Assembly (NCBI GenBank): GCA_937934705.1
Contig: CALGYY010000239.1
Coordinates: 1 to 6,110 of the forward strand
Direction of reading: 5' to 3'
Source of the DNA: an uncultured Bacteroidota bacterium
Lineage (GTDB): Bacteria; Bacteroidota; Bacteroidia; Bacteroidales; CAIWKO01
DNA length: 6,110 bases
Shown here: positions 6,065-6,110 of the stretch, piece after piece
Layout of the letters: each line of letters starts with the position of its first letter
How positions within the stretch are numbered: the first letter of the stretch is position 1
Translations under genes and position numbers: made by a program
Notes under the pieces: model-generated
Told to the model about the DNA's origin: nothing
Seen by the model: the letters and a program-made list of their open reading frames with translations, nothing else
Databases searched by the model: none

Positions 6065-6110
6065 AGATCGGAAGAGCACACGTCTGAACTCCAGTCACAT
6101 TCCTTTATCT
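6065..6110 (+). other. Illumina TruSeq adapter left on the contig end (not biological)
   Basis: From 6065 the sequence begins AGATCGGAAGAGCACACG and continues through the 34-base TruSeq adapter to 6098. Next comes ATTCCT (6099-6104), which I recall as TruSeq index 27, then TTATCT as the adapter continues. Genomic sequence ends at about 6064. The boundary could be one base off, since the first A may be genomic or from A-tailing. Confidence 0.98.

Noticed and set aside
1..6110. CRISPR array, insertion sequence, phage or defence system
   Set aside because: There are no spaced direct repeats, transposase or integrase motifs, or terminal inverted repeats. All complete genes but one are assignable to metabolic families, and the window gives no support for an undescribed multi-gene system.

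Overview
The window looks like the right-hand end of a metagenomic or draft-genome contig from a member of the Bacteroidota (Bacteroidetes). Three things support this. Matches to the Bacteroidota -7 promoter box (TAnnTTTG) lie just upstream of three genes. The DAHP synthase is fused at its C-terminus to a type II chorismate mutase, an arrangement typical of the phylum. There is also an exported DUF4476-type protein, a family found mainly there. Most starts lack a Shine-Dalgarno sequence, which also fits. No genus can be named from the sequence alone.

Layout, left to right. (1) The 3' end of an unrecognised, possibly beta-propeller-like protein (3-257, +). (2) An M20-family amidohydrolase (315-1514, +) behind its own promoter. 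(3) A divergent type I glyceraldehyde-3-phosphate dehydrogenase (1511-2515, -), convergent with the amidohydrolase and overlapping its stop codon. (4) A secreted DUF4476 protein (2672-3394, -) ending in a clear intrinsic terminator. (5) A 90-base divergent promoter region, then the bifunctional DAHP synthase/chorismate mutase (3485-4588, +), which may be leaderless. (6) A class 1B dihydroorotate dehydrogenase operon read leftward, pyrK (partial) then pyrD (4585-6064). pyrD is again convergent with, and overlaps the stop codon of, its neighbour.

The genes are mostly core metabolism: glycolysis/gluconeogenesis, entry to and a branch of aromatic amino acid synthesis, the fourth step of pyrimidine synthesis, and an amide-hydrolysing enzyme. 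Only PyrK and PyrD clearly work together, as subunits of one enzyme. The others are neighbours without an evident shared pathway.

The most important non-biological observation is that the last 46 bases (6065-6110) are Illumina TruSeq adapter, including what reads as an index. The apparent start of pyrK lies inside the adapter and is an artefact; the true N-terminus is missing. I found no mobile element, CRISPR array, RNA gene or unknown multi-gene system. This is an ordinary chromosomal region with some interesting details of gene architecture and expression signals.
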